Source: Anseranas semipalmata (lineage: Eukaryota > Chordata > Aves > Anseriformes > Anseranatidae). Taken from it: a DNA stretch of 64,000 bases. Location: the NCBI GenBank assembly GCA_013399115.1, contig VXAA01003384.1, forward strand, positions 124,001 through 188,000. The letters are read 5' to 3'. A model generated the notes under the pieces. The model was not told the DNA's origin and did no database searches. It saw nothing but the letters and a program-made list of their open reading frames with translations. Both the position numbers and the translations under genes were made by a program. Below are positions 35,601 through 49,845 of the stretch, piece by piece. Each line of letters begins with the position of its first letter. The first letter of the stretch is position 1.

Positions 35601-38600
35601 ACTTAATTTTTTTAATTTATCAGTTAAGTTCCCAGCATTCCCTAAAATACACAAGGTGACTTTAACCACTTGTGTCTCTACAGTCTTGTGTTGAATGCAC
35701 AGCACAACACGCAAAAACATCACTAAGCATACGCCCATACAGCTAGTGTGTACTAAACTTATGTAATCTGCATTCACAAACTGAGATTAAGTTTTTGCAT
35801 TTGAATACCAGTTAGAAGCATACATATACAGGTAAAACACGCAAAACACCTTCCATGCAAGTGCTGGGCTGAGAACAATAAAGACTATGCTTTGAATTTT
35901 AGACTAAAATTTCTTCTTTTGCATCTACTGGTATTAATAAATGTTCCCCTGATGTTGCAGAAGATTTTGCCCAATATATGTTAATGACTTTAAACAAAAC
36001 TTTTTAATTAGACAATGAAGAGAATATTAACAGAAACTATTCAGTTTTCTTCTAGCAACTATTTCTTATTCTCAGCACATAAATGTATCCACTTAATATG
36101 ACTGCACATTAAAATACAATGTTCAAACACTACTACCAAAGCAAAATTGGATGTACAAGTCTAAAGGTAGTGTGTTGTTAAGATTAAACTAAAACAGGTG
36201 ATTTATCTCAAACCAAAACATAGTTCACACTAAACTTCTTCCCTACCAAAAAAAAAACCAACAAAAAAAAAACACTGCAATTCAGGGAGTCCAGAACAGT
36301 TAGCCCTGTCTGTGAGATCCCTTAGTCTTTATCCCTGACAAGTGGAGTGAAAATGCACAGCAAGCCTGGAATTTTAAGCTGATCTAGCCAAACAAAAAGG
36401 TAGATTACAGACCTATACTCTACCCCAGGACATATAAAGCAATATATCCAGAGAACTGTGTACTCTTATTGACTGAGAGTTTCTTCCACATATAGATTTT
36501 TCAAAAATATCATTTTCTTCCCAAATTGTGCCTGCATTGACATATTCCAAAAGCAGATGACCCCAGTTTACCTGAGAAATACTGGGATCTGATGAGGACT
36601 GAGCAACTTTAACATGATTTTCCATGTGTGATTTTCCTTCAACTACTGCACTATTTGCTGTGCGTCTTGCTGGAATCACTGGAAGGATGACATTTTTACA
36701 ATATTTATAACTTAGATGCTTGTATTTTGAATTAGTTTCATGCTCATGCAAGAAAAAGTCTATCACCTGGCAGAAGATAGGAAGGTAGGCATTCTGCTAA
36801 CAGAAAACACTAAAGCTTCTATCTGAAAGGTGTATATTCTGTACTTCACGTACATTTCAAATACAAGTTGTCACCACTAGACACAACTGAACAAGAATTA
36901 GAAGAATACAGAAATGTTAACAGAAATTTTTATTTAAGGCAGAACTACACCTTTAGTGCATCTTTCTCAATATGTTAGTGAAGAACAGACAGCAAATTAG
37001 AATTTCTTCTCAGAGAAGTTATCAGCCTCCATCTATAGAATGCTAACATGCAAACATAAAAATTACCAGAGGGAAACATCTCTTCCCGAGACTGTTTTAG
37101 CCGCCTTCGTTCTCTTGCTGACAAGGGCCGCTCCTTTAAAATAAGTTAATTTGATAGTAATTAGCAATTGTCACAGTGGCTTTGGTTATCTATCATCTAT
37201 AAAACAAAAAACATTATTTCAACTGACATGGAAGAGAGAGCTATTAGAGTAGACCTTCTGATTATCTGACAAATGCTGCATTATTTACAAAACAGTCTTG
37301 GTAAACAAGACTAACGTACGCCCTAGAAAATAAGCCTCTGACCTCCCTGGGTCAGCAAGGAAGCTTCTCTTCCAACACTGACCAGATGGTTGATAGAACT
37401 TCCATCAGGAAGTTACTGTACATTTCTTTACTCACTGTGCATGTGCTCTAGGAACAATCTGTTCAAAAGCAATGAGAGACAAAAACACAGTGACGCAGTA
37501 TTTAGAACTAACCTTTGAAATGGCAACTTGACTGGTTTTGGCACTATTTACAGATTCAGAGACTTCAGCACCACACTCCTCTGCACAGCGCTGTGTTGTC
37601 TTTGCATTCACATCAGAAGGAAAAGGTAAAGGCCGAGGAGCAACTGCTCTGAACTTGAAAGGGAAGAAAGCAAGAATTTATACTTTTTTTTCCCCCCAAG
37701 TTAAAAGTTAAAGTACTCTGCAATCTAGAAGACATTCTTGCATGGTAAGGCTGGATGACAGAGGTTTTGGATCCTACTGATACCTCTTCACATCTCCTAA
37801 CTTCATCCCTCCCTCCATACACTTCTGCTTGCATCCGCTTCCCTTCCCTTCATCTCTAAATCCCATCACCCTCTTCCCAAACTATTTTTCAACCAATGGT
37901 TTTGCAGTCCCTATCCTCAAATAGCAAAACCGAAGAGAACAGCAACAAGATATCATACTGAAAAACAATCACTGTGTTTCCCTCTCCTTGTACAGCTGGT
38001 GCCTTTCCACAAAGAAGTTTCTCTGCTCAGTGTGGAAGCAGTGACAGGAGACCTGTCTTAGGCACATGCGTAAGGGCCAGGATTTTCTTCCTAGAGTTTG
38101 CACTCATAAGCTTGGGGCAGGCACTACATGTGTCTGGTCTAAAGTACTAGCAATATTCTGCTTGCTACAAGTGGCCTTACCTGCACAGCCACGAAAAGTA
38201 CTGATGGGTATATTTTGTAGTCACAAACACCATGAGAAGTCCTGATGGAAACTGCTAGGAAAGACTGTAGCACAGCAAAGGCAAAGACAACACTTCGCTG
38301 TTTCCTTGCACCCACCTGGTGTACCCAACTCAAATTTGTGAGGTTTGCTGAGATTTTCAAAGGTTTACATAGGCTGCTCATAAAGGATATCTTGATTGTT
38401 CTGCATTTCATTATCAGTGAAATTATACAGATGCACGTGAAACAAGAACAGCATAAAACACTTTAAAAAAAAACTCCCATTTTTAAAGAGTAAAAAAAGT
38501 CTTAAAGGAGATAGAATTCATTTTATTATCTGCACCTTCTCTGAACAGACTTCAGCTAGCTCTCTTTTCTTCTGCCGTCGCTGCCGTGAGAGAGAAGGTT

Positions 38601-41600
38601 CGTGGACAGAGCTATGAGGCTGTAACTGAGAGGTAATTTTTTCCTGAGCATCTCCTGAAGCTCCATGACAGACATCATCCTAACAAGGAAAAGTATTTAA
38701 TTTTTTTCCAAAATGTAGGGTGTTTTTTTTTTCTTTCTTTTTTTTTTTAAATCAGTACAGGCCACTTTACTATGTGAACTACATCCAACTTAACATATCA
38801 CAGTTGCAATCACAATAAACCCTTGACAGACAGTTAGAAAAAATATATGCTGTCCCAGCATTTTTAAGGTACAAAACCTTCACAGAAGGACACTTACTTG
38901 AATTACAACAGGAACAAACGGTGATAGCAGTTTTTCAGTAGAATCCAAACTCTGCAATAGATAATGATTTCTCATTAGAAAAGCGTGTATGACAATCTTA
39001 TTGCAGACCAAAAGATAATGAAAAGACAATCATCATCTAAAGTAAAATGGCTTCAAGTGACTATGCAGAAGTGACAGCTGTACAGAGGAACAGACATAAG
39101 ACCTTTAAATCCAAAGCACAAGATGTGAGAGGAAGAGCCATATTTATAATTAACACTTCAGAGATTCGATAGGATGAGATAAAGTCTTTTCCCAGTTGTC
39201 TCAGCAGACCCTTTTAACACTGGAAAAGGGCACAGGTTAAAAAAGGATTAGCCAGTACTTCTGTGTCAGTTACTATCTAAAGGACAGCACTACAGAAGCC
39301 TAGGGAGAAGCTGACATTTCTTCAGACATACTGATTTTCCAAATTATCAACATAAAAAGTGAAAGAATAAATGAAATTAAGAACAGCAGGAAACAGCCTG
39401 CCTTCAAGAGAAAGGAAAGCAAGTGAGAAAGTAAAATCTTCCAGATTTCCATATCACCATTCCTTTCTCCTTCCTTTTATGCCTCTTTCCATCTCTTCAT
39501 CACCTGTCTGCCTTCAATCTCTCCCACTCCTCATCCTTCACTTTTTTTTTTTTCCAGACTTCTTCAACATTTCATTAAGTGTCTGACTATAAAAAAAGTG
39601 AAAAGGGGAGAGAGAGAGAGAGAGTATGTGGAATAAATCAGGAAGCAACTCCAAGAGCTGTTTAATCTGCCCTCTGTTCTCTGACAAACTTAGTACCTTA
39701 GGCCTAAGTCTATCATTTAACTATCCAAATCATTTAGTGAATGTACTAAATAGTCATGAATGCATGAGAAACGCCTGTGGGAGCCCCATTTCATTGGCTG
39801 TTTACTTCGGTTTCCCATCCAAATCAGGACCAACTCGAGAGATTAGCCAGGTCTATTTAGAACACAGAACAAAGATGTCCTAAAACTATTCTTGACACAG
39901 CTCTTCTCAGCTGGAAAAGAAAATTGTAGTTCCTTTTAAAAACAGTATCTCCATCATCTAGATGCAAGCCTAAAACTCCTCCATCACACTGCCTTTGCAA
40001 AGCTGAAGCCAAGGCTCCCATCTATTTAAAACATCTCAATAATTGCATCATCAGCATCCTACTTGGATAGAAAACCATTATGAGCAGCAGCTCTCTAAGT
40101 TTCAACAACTGGCCAATAGTTAAATCCATTTCAAAGCCTATGTAAGAATGAATGTATTACCAGGTCAGGTTGCTTTTGGTCTTTTGCTACAGGCTGCAGG
40201 AGTTTCAACGTATCGTCATCTTCTTCTATAGCAGCAACAGAAGACTGCTTAGACTCAACATTTTCTGCTTTAAAAGCTTGCTTTGTTTTTTTCTGTAGTC
40301 CGTCAACCTTAATTGGTGGATTACTGGGTGTTATTTTAGAATTCCCTGGAACATTTACGTATTTTGCTTTATTATTCTCAGGAATATGCTCACTGCCACA
40401 CTTCTCGCTTCCACAGTTCCCCTTTTCAGATGGTAAGATATCAATATTCACTTCACTAATTGTAGCTAAGGAGTCTCCCAGGTTGTTCAAATCATTACTG
40501 CTTGGTTTTGTTTTCAATCCAACAGCTGGTTTCTCTGCAGGACAAAATTTGTTGGCTTTATATTTGATGATGCAGTCTTCTTCATTCTAGAATTACAAGA
40601 AAAAACAAAACATAACAAAAAAAAAAAGAATTACCTTTTGGGCATTATGCACATATGAAAGAATATTCTGAGTACTTGAAGAACATCACTAATATACATA
40701 TAGCATACATGAACTGTAATGAAATTATGATCAATTACAGATTAAGAGCTTCAAAAATGCTGCAACCCACATTTTTAAAGAGATATAGACTGTATTTGCA
40801 GATTACATATTTCAGGCAAGGGTTTATACATATGCAGCTCATCCACTCTTCACTGGGACCATGAAAGAAAAGTTGAAATCTCTGGGCTCTTCCCTAAGGA
40901 AGGAGCAACAGGTATCAACAATTCTACAAGAGCTACTCCACCAAACACATTCAGTATTTCAGCACTGAAAGCTTAAACCCACAATAACAGACTCATCTCG
41001 GGAAAAAAAAAAAATGCACAAGATTAATCACTGTGTAAGATTCGTTCTAACCACTGGAAAGAATTCCAACAACAAACAATTTTGGGGTGTAACTATAATT
41101 AGTTTTGCCAGTCAAAACCCGATAGATTTGAAAGTGATTACCACTTGTTATCAAATATTTGAAAAAAATATTTAACCTCAAATCCTCCATGAGAAGTGTA
41201 GAAATATTTGTTCATAAACATGCTGCATACAAAAGCTAAGAATGCCAATCCAACTGCATATTTACATAGAAAAAATTCACATAGTGTCCCACACGTGAAA
41301 AATCGAATGTTGTTTAGTTAATATCTTATAGCTAAGACACTGCAATTAGTTTTACTGACCCCACAGTTTTTTATTTACTTCCTTTCTTGCCTGAACACTA
41401 TTCCTTCACTAATCTGAATTTTACACACCGCAAGGAATCAGTTCTATGTTCTCACGAATGCCCAAGGCACTTCATATAAAACATAGTATTTTTTATTAAA
41501 AAAAAAAAAAAGTGGATTCTTTTTTTTCTGGGGGGGAGGAGAGTGATATCTTACAACTTTGTATTTCCTGGCTTGCTCAAAGGAATGGTTTTCAGGTGTC

Positions 41601-44600
41601 ACATTCTTGTTATGAGATTCATTCTTCACTGAGACCATTGAACAAGGATCTTTAAGTTTAGAATCTGCCGTTTTCTTATGACTTTTGGCTGCTTTCCTAT
41701 TAAAAAAAAAAAAAAAAGAATAAAAGGTGTTCAGTCAATCACCACCAACAACACCTTAAGGTATTTCTTTAGATTACAGTAATTTTAAAAAAATCCAATC
41801 CACCAAACAGCTTACACACAGAGAATACAAGAAACTGGGCTTTTTCAACAGATTGTGCACAACATACTCATTTCCACCTCTATAAAAGGAGCTTACAAAC
41901 ACTATTCACACTCTGGCAGCAATGTACATTTGTTCTGCACAGCACCAAGATCACTCCTGTCTGGAAGCAGTAAAATAACTGACCAAACCTGACAAAGAAA
42001 AATAATTATACCAGTGAATACCAAGAGGAACTTGGTATAACAACTTTCAGCTGATAAATGGCCTCAAAGAACCATACAGAAGGATGTGTATCTCCCATCC
42101 CTTCCTTGAAAATACTGCTGCTACTTATTTTTTTTTTTTTATTCTGAATAAGCTGTGCACCAACCTGTTGCACAGATTTCGTTTGCACTTGCCAAAAGAA
42201 CTAGTTTCCATTCCATTTCTCTCCTATTTCTCAAGACTCATATGTTCATAGGTTTTGCATCTGCAGACAACAGAACTAATGTTATCCTGCTATAAAAAAA
42301 AAAAAAAACAAGAGAAGTTGTAAAAGCAAAGATGACAGTAACATGAATATTTTGCATAGAAACACTCAAATGAAAATATCTTACACCTTCGTGGCTTCCA
42401 AAAACAAAGAAATTTGGTGCTTGATATATGGCTGTCTGAGTATGCTTTTCACACTAGGCCTTTCCTCAGGTTTTTTACTGAGCATAGTTCGTATTATTTC
42501 TACCAAATGTGGGCTGTAATCCTTTGGCATGGGCGGCAGCTGTAAAAGGAATGGGAAGTCTGATATTATTTAACTTATTTGTCATCGGGGGGCTATTGCT
42601 AGATTATTTATGCACAACAGTTATATTCAGCTAGATACTCTGCATAAAAAAATAGTCCAACTATTCATTCAATGACAATTTCCCAAGTGCTTAACTACCC
42701 ATCCAACAGAATGTTGAAATTGTAAGTGTTTTGTCTATGAATTTTTGTTAATTTTTTTTATTAATATCTGCTGTTAGAGTTCTAGGCATGAATAGGCATA
42801 TAAGATTTCTATATAATAAATCTGTTCTAACTTCATCATTCAAGTGTCTTACTTGCTTTAGTGTACAAGTCTTACCTAACAGGAAAACAGCATCGCATGA
42901 ACAGTGGTGTAATTCTTTGCACAACATTTAAGCCAGAAGCAAATGAAGAAAGTCAGTCATCTCAGAACTTGGAAAATTCATCAATGCAGTACTTGCACAA
43001 AAAGGTAACAAGAAACCCTAGCAATAGCTAAAAATGAATAACTTCCAAGTCTGGTATTATATCATATACTACCAGGAAACACCAATCTTACAACATACGT
43101 GATGATGCATGCAACATACAAAATATTTATAAATCCCTGCATTATTTCCAATTGGAAACAGTTATCTCAAGTTATCAGATATTCCAAGCACTGATAAAAA
43201 TATTTTATATGTTTTTACCTTTCCTTCAATAATTCGATAAACCAAAGAGTTCATGTCTTTAGCATTAAAGGCATGTTTCAGTGTAGCCATTTCATAAACA
43301 CAGCAGCCTAATGCCCAAACATCAGACTGAAAAAAAGGAGAAAAAAAAAAAAAAAGAGTTTAGGAACTTTGTATTGAAGATAGAAGTTTTATCTCCAGAC
43401 TTAGCCACCTTCATAAGACTTCAGAGGCTTTTAATGACAATACACTAAATAAGACCAAATTCAACTGCAAACTTTTGGCTTCAGTCCCACTCTTTTAATC
43501 TTGATTAACTAAACAATTTTCTTCCAAATATCACCAAGTTAATTCTGAAAAGAAGTGTAGAAAGTTGCAGTTTGTAGGGGTTTTGTTTGGTTTTAAATAA
43601 TTACAATATTGGTTCTAACTGGAGAATGAGAATCTTTTTATTTTTCATTAGGAGAACAGTTTCCCCTTAGCTCTTGTTCATTGTAGACACCCAAATTTAT
43701 GGTGCACGTGGTTCACAGCAGGAGCTGAACAGGTATACAAGAGCACATTTACCTTACTTTGTTTTATTTTAAATTCACAGTGACTGCACATTTCTCTACT
43801 TAAGATTATTTTTTTAATGCTGCTGTTGAGTATAAAGCTTCCTGGCTGTTATATAATAAATTTAGAAAAAGATATTGGTCTCTGTTAGACAGCTGTGTTG
43901 TTTACATTGGCACGCTGCAATAGGTACAGGCAGCCTGCTGAACACCTTGGCTGTGATAACTTATCACATGCTATTAATTCTCACCCACTGCAGCAAACAG
44001 TTCCAGAAATGAAAGTCCAGGCCAATCTCTCTCCTATTTTTTTCTTTGGGGACATTAAAAAGAGTCAAAAGCAGTAACAAATTAAAAATAATACTTAAGA
44101 TTGTAATGTTCTCAGACATTACAAAATAAGTTGCTTAATGAAGTAGAAACAACATTTGCATCAACTTACTGTACCTTGTAATTGTAGGGCTTGTTAGAAA
44201 AGAGTTCAGGGCTCATGTAGTATGGTGTGCCTATGAGAGTGCTGGCCATGTCGTACTGGTTTTCCAAAACTTTGGCTATTCCCAGGTCACCCACTTTGAT
44301 TATATTTGTTCGTGTCAGAAAAACATTTTGAGTTTTAAGATCTCTGTGCAGAATGTGCTTTTCATGTAAATACTGGGAGGGGAAAAAAAAGTAGAGATGG
44401 AGTTAAGTAACTCAACTGGTTCTCCACTGAAAAGTAAATTCAGGTTACGCAGGTCAAAGAGGGAAAATCCAAACACAGCAAAGACACAAATATCAATATC
44501 AAAGCAAAATGACTGCTGAAGACAGTATTAGTGAATTAAGATAAGAATGACACAGGCACAAACCCAAAACTTGGCATCGCTTTACTGAAATCTTGTGTAG

Positions 44601-47600
44601 CTCTAACGAGCTAGCAGAAAAAAGGAAATAAAAATGTAAGGCTAAGGCTCAGACTTTAACTCACTTCTGCTGCCTCTGTTTCTTGACAATCATGCCTTAG
44701 GCTTTAGTATAAAATTTTGATGGAAAACACAATACGACATTGTCTGAATAAGGGATAAAAGATTAGGCTTATAATGAGCAAGAACAGGCGCTACTGTAGA
44801 CTTGCACGTATCCGGCCACAGGAGGCAACTTTAACATAGAATTTTCTGTCACGTTTCTTTTGTCTTGGTGTTAATACTTGTATCTTGTCTTTATTACTAT
44901 AACAGTTGTTTTTAAAGTTTGATAACCTCCATTTATTAAATTTCAATAAGATTTAATAAAATGAATTTGCAGTCTAAATTTACCATTTAAAAACACCAGC
45001 AAAACCACAGAACACAACATGCTCCTGAAAGAAGCTTTAAAAAAAAAAAAAGAAAAGAAAAAGAAAAAAATATACAAGGACAAACAAACAAACAAAAAAA
45101 AAACCACTACACTTTGTAAATTTGATCCAAAATTTCAAACCACAAAAGCATTTGAGACTATCTTTACAAATGCCATGGAGGTTACCACTGTCTAAAGTGA
45201 TAAACAGATGTAGACATAACTTGTGATAGCAAATTCTTACCTAAATTAGTAAGTTAATTTGACTGCAATGACCTGTGAACACATTTAATGTACTAATAAC
45301 CATTGTATTTAGATGCTAACCCAGCCAGACTGGAATTCAAACTCTGTAGCCTTGCTGTGGAACTTTTAAATGCAGAAAGAGACAAATTAATTTTTTAATC
45401 TTAAAATAACAAAGTTATACTTGATTTTACCTGCAATGCCATGGCAATCTGGACAAACCATTCCACCACCTGATTCTCTGGCAAAAGTTTGCCCTTCTGC
45501 TCTTTGAGTTTGTGATACAGATCTCCTCCTTCACAGAAGCCCATAACAATATATAACAGGCCATCTTCCCCCTGCCAGGACTCTCTGTAGGCGACTATGT
45601 TTGGGTGTTTCAACTGGGATAACAGCTGTGCCTCTTGCTCTGCTGCTTTCCTCTCTCGGCTGGAAGCATTTTTAAGGTTTAACTTTTTGATGACATACTG
45701 TAAAAGAAATTGTAAGATAACATCATCAGAGATGAAAGTTACTATGTAGAAGCTTTAGGAAATTCTCCAAATCTGAAGGAAAGTCTACAAAACAGTTATC
45801 CATGGAAGAGGAGAAAAAAGCTTCCATCAGGAATGGAAATGGAGCAAGCAGAGAAGCAGTTGGAGGGCTGGTACAATTAGGAGCACACTGAAAAAAAATA
45901 CTTTCCCGAAAACCTGAAAGCAGATGTAATTTAGATTTTTTCAAAACATCAAAACTTGCCCTAGAACTACTAGATAACCGTACTATTTGTTGCATTTATG
46001 AGGTTCTGTATATGCAGGTTTAAACTTATTCAAGAAGAAATGAATCAGAGGGAAGCAGAGCCCCTTGGTCATATTGAAAGAGTCAAAAGGTCTCACGAAA
46101 GCTGTTATTTATTCTCCCTAATATATACCCCATCAAACATATTCCTAGAGAATTTCAGATTTTAGCAAAAGTATCGCTGAAGACAAAGATGAGACAATAA
46201 AATCCGTAGCACATACTCATCATACACAGCACCAATATTCAGGGCTGACCTAGACCCCTTCCTGATGTAAATTCTGTGGTAATCACCTCTAGGGAATCAG
46301 CTTTCCATGGAGGAGCCATGTCATGGTATACACCTGACCCCATTCTTACCTGAGAGTTTTTTGTTCCAAAACATTTGAAATAATACTTTCTTACTCAATT
46401 TCAGTGTATCTGGCACATGTTTAGGCTGTCTACTTCCCAGGCTGGCCCTATTAGTTTAGTTCAGCACATTTAACTAGTGTTGAGGAAGACAGCCCCCTAT
46501 ACAGCAAGGGAACCGATTATGCAGAAAGCAACAGCACCTCACAGTTCTGAGCATGGTTTTGCGTTTCAGAAGGCTGCTGGACAAGCTCCTCAATTCTTAT
46601 AACGTGTGACACGCAGCTCCCAAGGGAAATATAACAAAACTAATTGTGTACAGCATCATCTGAGTTGGAAATAAAATAGAAATATTGTAACTACTGTGTT
46701 CTGTGTGACAAGCCAGCTACAACTTATCTTTGGGCATGGAAACCAACAGCTTTTAGCTCTATTTCAGCATGTCTCTAGACTACTTATGACCAAAATGCAA
46801 AAAGGATGCACATATAGCCTAACCTGAAACTTGGCATTACTTATATTTGGTTTAATTAACATGTTACCCTAGCAAGATTCCCATGAAGTCTATTGAAATG
46901 CTCTTCTGCCTTATTTGACACCAAATTATGTGAAAATTGGATTTTATTTATTTTTTAAGTTTTAAACACTTGGAGCCACTTGAATGCCTGCACAAAAAAC
47001 AGCATTCATCTAACAGCAAATACACTTAAATAAAATATCATTTCTTCCACAAAACACACAGCACTCTGCAAAAGCCACAGACAAAAATCCTGCTCATCCT
47101 GCTAGTGAAAAAATGCTTATAAAAGTTGGCACAGGATAAGACACGGGACAACGCATCAAATATTTAAGTTAAAATAACAACGATAAGGAAGCAAGGCTCT
47201 TGCCAATGTTAATGATCAGCATGACAAAGAGGTGAAATCCAAGGACCTGCATACAGTTGACAGTCACCTCAAGGTACTGTTTACTTTTAGGACGGAGAGG
47301 TTAGCAGCCCTTTGAGGACACTGGACTGTGCATGGTGGCGACTGGCCTGGAGGGAACAAGTGCTGCCATCACTGCTACCAGCCCCCGGGAGGTAGGGATT
47401 TGCCTTTGGACGCCCGGCTCTTCCCTGCCTTCATCTGAAAAGGACGTGCCCTCTGATCACGGCAGGGCACAAACGCTTCTCCCATCACCTCTCGCCAAAT
47501 CCTGGACACGAGGCTCACGCCTGAGTTTTCTGTGGCACTGGTCTGTGGATGCTCACCATCCCCATTTCTTTAGCCTCTTGCAGTTTCTACCAAACTTCTT

Positions 47601-48364
47601 TGGCCAGGCGAGCCAAATTATTTCAAATTTCCAACTAAAAGGTGTGCAACAAAATGCTGTACTTTAACTTTGTCATGACCAAAACTTTGCCAGGTTCTGC
47701 TGCAGCCAATATAGCGAGCACGAGCCCTGTCTTCCTCCAGCAGAGCAGATACCAGTGAAAGCCAACGCCAGTTTTTTCCATCCCTGCTATCATTTTTATC
47801 TCCGTCACACCTTCAAGTCTTAAAGAGAAGAAGTTAACAGCAACAAGCCAAGAGCAGCCTTCTCTACTTCGTGCTAAACAGAGCTGGATGTATTTTCTTG
47901 ACTACCAAAGGAAGGTCTTCCTGCCCAAAACGAGACATTATGACTTAAATAAATAAATAAATAAATAACCGCTTAGATTAAAAAAAAAAAAAAAAAAAGT
48001 GTTTTTTTTTTTTTAATTAAACAAACAAACAAGCCATCTTCTGTATATCTTTAACAAAAGCCGTCGTGCACAAGGGAGCAAACCGGGAACACCGCGAGGG
48101 GCCAGGCCAGGTCAGATGGCTGCGGTCACACCCCAACACCGGGCCACGACAAATAACCGCGCCCCGACGCCCGGCCCCAGGCACGGTCGTGCCCCGGGGC
48201 TGCCGCCGGGGCCACATCGCAGGGCCGCCCGCCCCCAGCCAGGCCCCGGGCCCCCCCATTCCCCTCGCTACCTGCTTGCCGTCCTGCTGGTGCCGCACCA
48301 GGCTCACCTCCCCGTAGCTGCCCTTCCCCACGGCCCGGAGGAAGCGGTAGGCAGCCAGGGGCAT
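32620..48364 (-). CDS. NEK4: NEK4 (NIMA-related Ser/Thr kinase 4), complete, 16 coding exons
   Basis: Protein kinase linked to cilium and microtubule functions and the DNA-damage response. Exons in transcript order: 48272-48364, 45431-45697, 44175-44372, 43219-43326, 42385-42539, 41555-41696, 40161-40586, 38898-38951, 38536-38679, 37513-37647, 37067-37133, 36572-36678, 35140-35228, 34338-34534, 33401-33534, 32620-32706 (stop 32620-32622). The lengths sum to 800 residues with all phases matching. Kinase domain in exons 1-5: glycine loop GKGSYGEV (13-20), VIKK lysine (35), HRDLKTQN (129-136), DLG in place of DFG (149-151, normal for NEK4), GTPYYMSPE. The tail diverges but keeps conserved islands: [78 protein letters not shown], and a final LREHMGDKY segment. 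At 42385 the donor GTAAGA was preferred to GTGTAA two bases on, because only it keeps frame. Confidence 0.96.
39607..39624. repeat. (GA)n microsatellite
   Basis: Short GA run within a NEK4 intron. Confidence 0.85.
47945..47968. repeat. (TAAA)n microsatellite
   Basis: About six AAAT units in NEK4 intron 1, followed by poly-A at 47981-47998 and poly-T at 48003-48014, which together could fold back on each other. Confidence 0.85.
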
Positions 48365-48620
48365 CCTCCCGCCGCCAGGCCCAGGGCCGGGCCCCCTCAG
48401 CGCCCGGCGCCACCCGGGCCCGCCCGCCTGGCAGCGCGGCCGCCGCTGCCATAGAGACGCCCTCAGCGCCCCGCTGCCATGGAGAGCGCGGCGTGCAGAG
48501 CGGCCCGCCGCGCGTCTCGATGGTGCGAGCGCTCCGCGGCCATTTTGGAAGCGGGCGAGGCGGCCATGTTAGGAGTGGGCAGGGGGGCCTGAGGGAGGGG
48601 TGAGGCCCGGTTTGCCGCTT
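48060..48620 (-). promoter_or_regulatory. NEK4: NEK4 CpG-island promoter
   Basis: GC- and CpG-rich block around the NEK4 first coding exon (ATG 48362-48364), extending 250 bases upstream of it. The segment around 48536-48570 holds two GGCGGCCATGTT/GCGGCCATTTTGG-type elements that resemble YY1 sites (core GCCAT), common in TATA-less promoters. The transcription start is not defined. Confidence 0.75.
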
Positions 48621-49769
48621 CTTACGGCACGAGGAACAAAGCCGGCCCCTCAGAAACAGTGCCCGGTGGTCCCCGGCGTGCTGCCTGGGTGCTGGGCTGC
48701 CTGCACCCCAGCTGCGAGGTGGCCAGGGAGGGCTGGCTGGTCGCAGCTGCTCTGCAGAGCCATCGTGTCACCTTCGGACAGACAGAGACTTGCTTGAAAA
48801 AGCTCCAGACTGGTCTAAAAGGAGCTCGTTGCCCTCTTGTCCTGCATTCCTCTCACACCTCAGAAAGCTGACTGCAGGGAAAACAGAAAATAGCCCAGAG
48901 CAAGGTGAAAGACTGAACGCCACTGTGCAGCAAAGGAAGGAAAATGAATTTCTCCGTTAGCATACAGGCAAGCGCACAACCCAAACACCTCCCCTGCCGT
49001 AGTAACCACCTGAGCTAGCAAAATACAAATTCATGGGTTTTGCTGGCAGTAAGTTCTGTAAATTTCAGTTGTTGGTTCATTCGCATGTCTAGCTAATTTT
49101 GTATCTTGAAATTTGACATAGCTTATGGAGTATTTACATTGAATATTTTATTATTACTGAGAATTTACCTCACAGACCCTGAAGTTAGCGTTTCATGCAA
49201 CAGAAGAGATGAAAACAGTTAAAAGATGAATAGAGAATTAACTCTGTCAAGGTAACAAATAAAGAAAATGGACCTTGCATCCGCAGGCTGAATGGGCACT
49301 GATTGTGCAAGATGCAAGACCTGCGAGCTTGGACCTGACTTTCAGCCATCAAGACAAATAGGAAAACATTAACTTTTAAGTTTCTGGGATAGTCAGGATG
49401 TGTGTCAAATAATGATACGGAAGTCAGGTGCCTGAGTGATATGCAGGATTCAAGAGACAGCAAGCTCTGTTACAGCTGTGATAAATTTGAGGCTGCAACA
49501 GCCATTAGGAAGGTATCAGAAAGAATACAGTTTTAGTCTGGAAAAGGGGTGAGTCTAGAGCAGAAAGGTCAATCTCAGTCATCTGTACAAAAATGGCTAG
49601 TGAATTTCTGTTTGCAGATGCTATTATATAGAAGAGCCATGGCTGAAATATTCTTTAAATTTACCATTCCACAAATATGTTGTAGCAGTATTCTGTAGAT
49701 GAGGCAAATCAAAATTCAGTGTTTGATTTTTCCTGTATGCCTAATGTTTAATCCCACCTTTCACACAGG
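48621..49769. other. Intergenic region between NEK4 and ITIH3
   Basis: About 1.1 kb between the NEK4 island and the ITIH3 promoter. GC-rich at the left, AT-rich at the right. Open frames at 48600-48871 and 49185-49463 have no family resemblance. Nothing like an ITIH1 exon is present. Confidence 0.6.
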
Positions 49770-49845
49770 GTTATCTATTAACACTCTGTAAACAAAGCAT
49801 TATATATTTATGTGTATCATTCAGATTAGAATCTTTTTTTCCAAA
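49770..49845 (+). promoter_or_regulatory. ITIH3: ITIH3 proximal promoter, liver-type motifs
   Basis: Within 76 bases before the start codon: an HNF1-like palindrome GTTATCTATTAAC (49770-49782, 11 of 13 to GTTAATNATTAAC), a FOXA/FOX-type TGTAAACA (49787-49794), and a TATA-like TATATATTTA (49801-49810). The order and spacing suit a liver-expressed plasma protein gene. They would put transcription start near 49830-49840, leaving a very short 5' UTR, so an alternative upstream start is possible. Confidence 0.55.

Noticed and set aside
37648..37652. Alternative NEK4 acceptor CAAG giving an exon that starts FRAVAPRP
   Set aside because: A careful count shows it breaks the frame; the acceptor five bases on (TTCAG) gives 45 whole codons that fit both neighbours.
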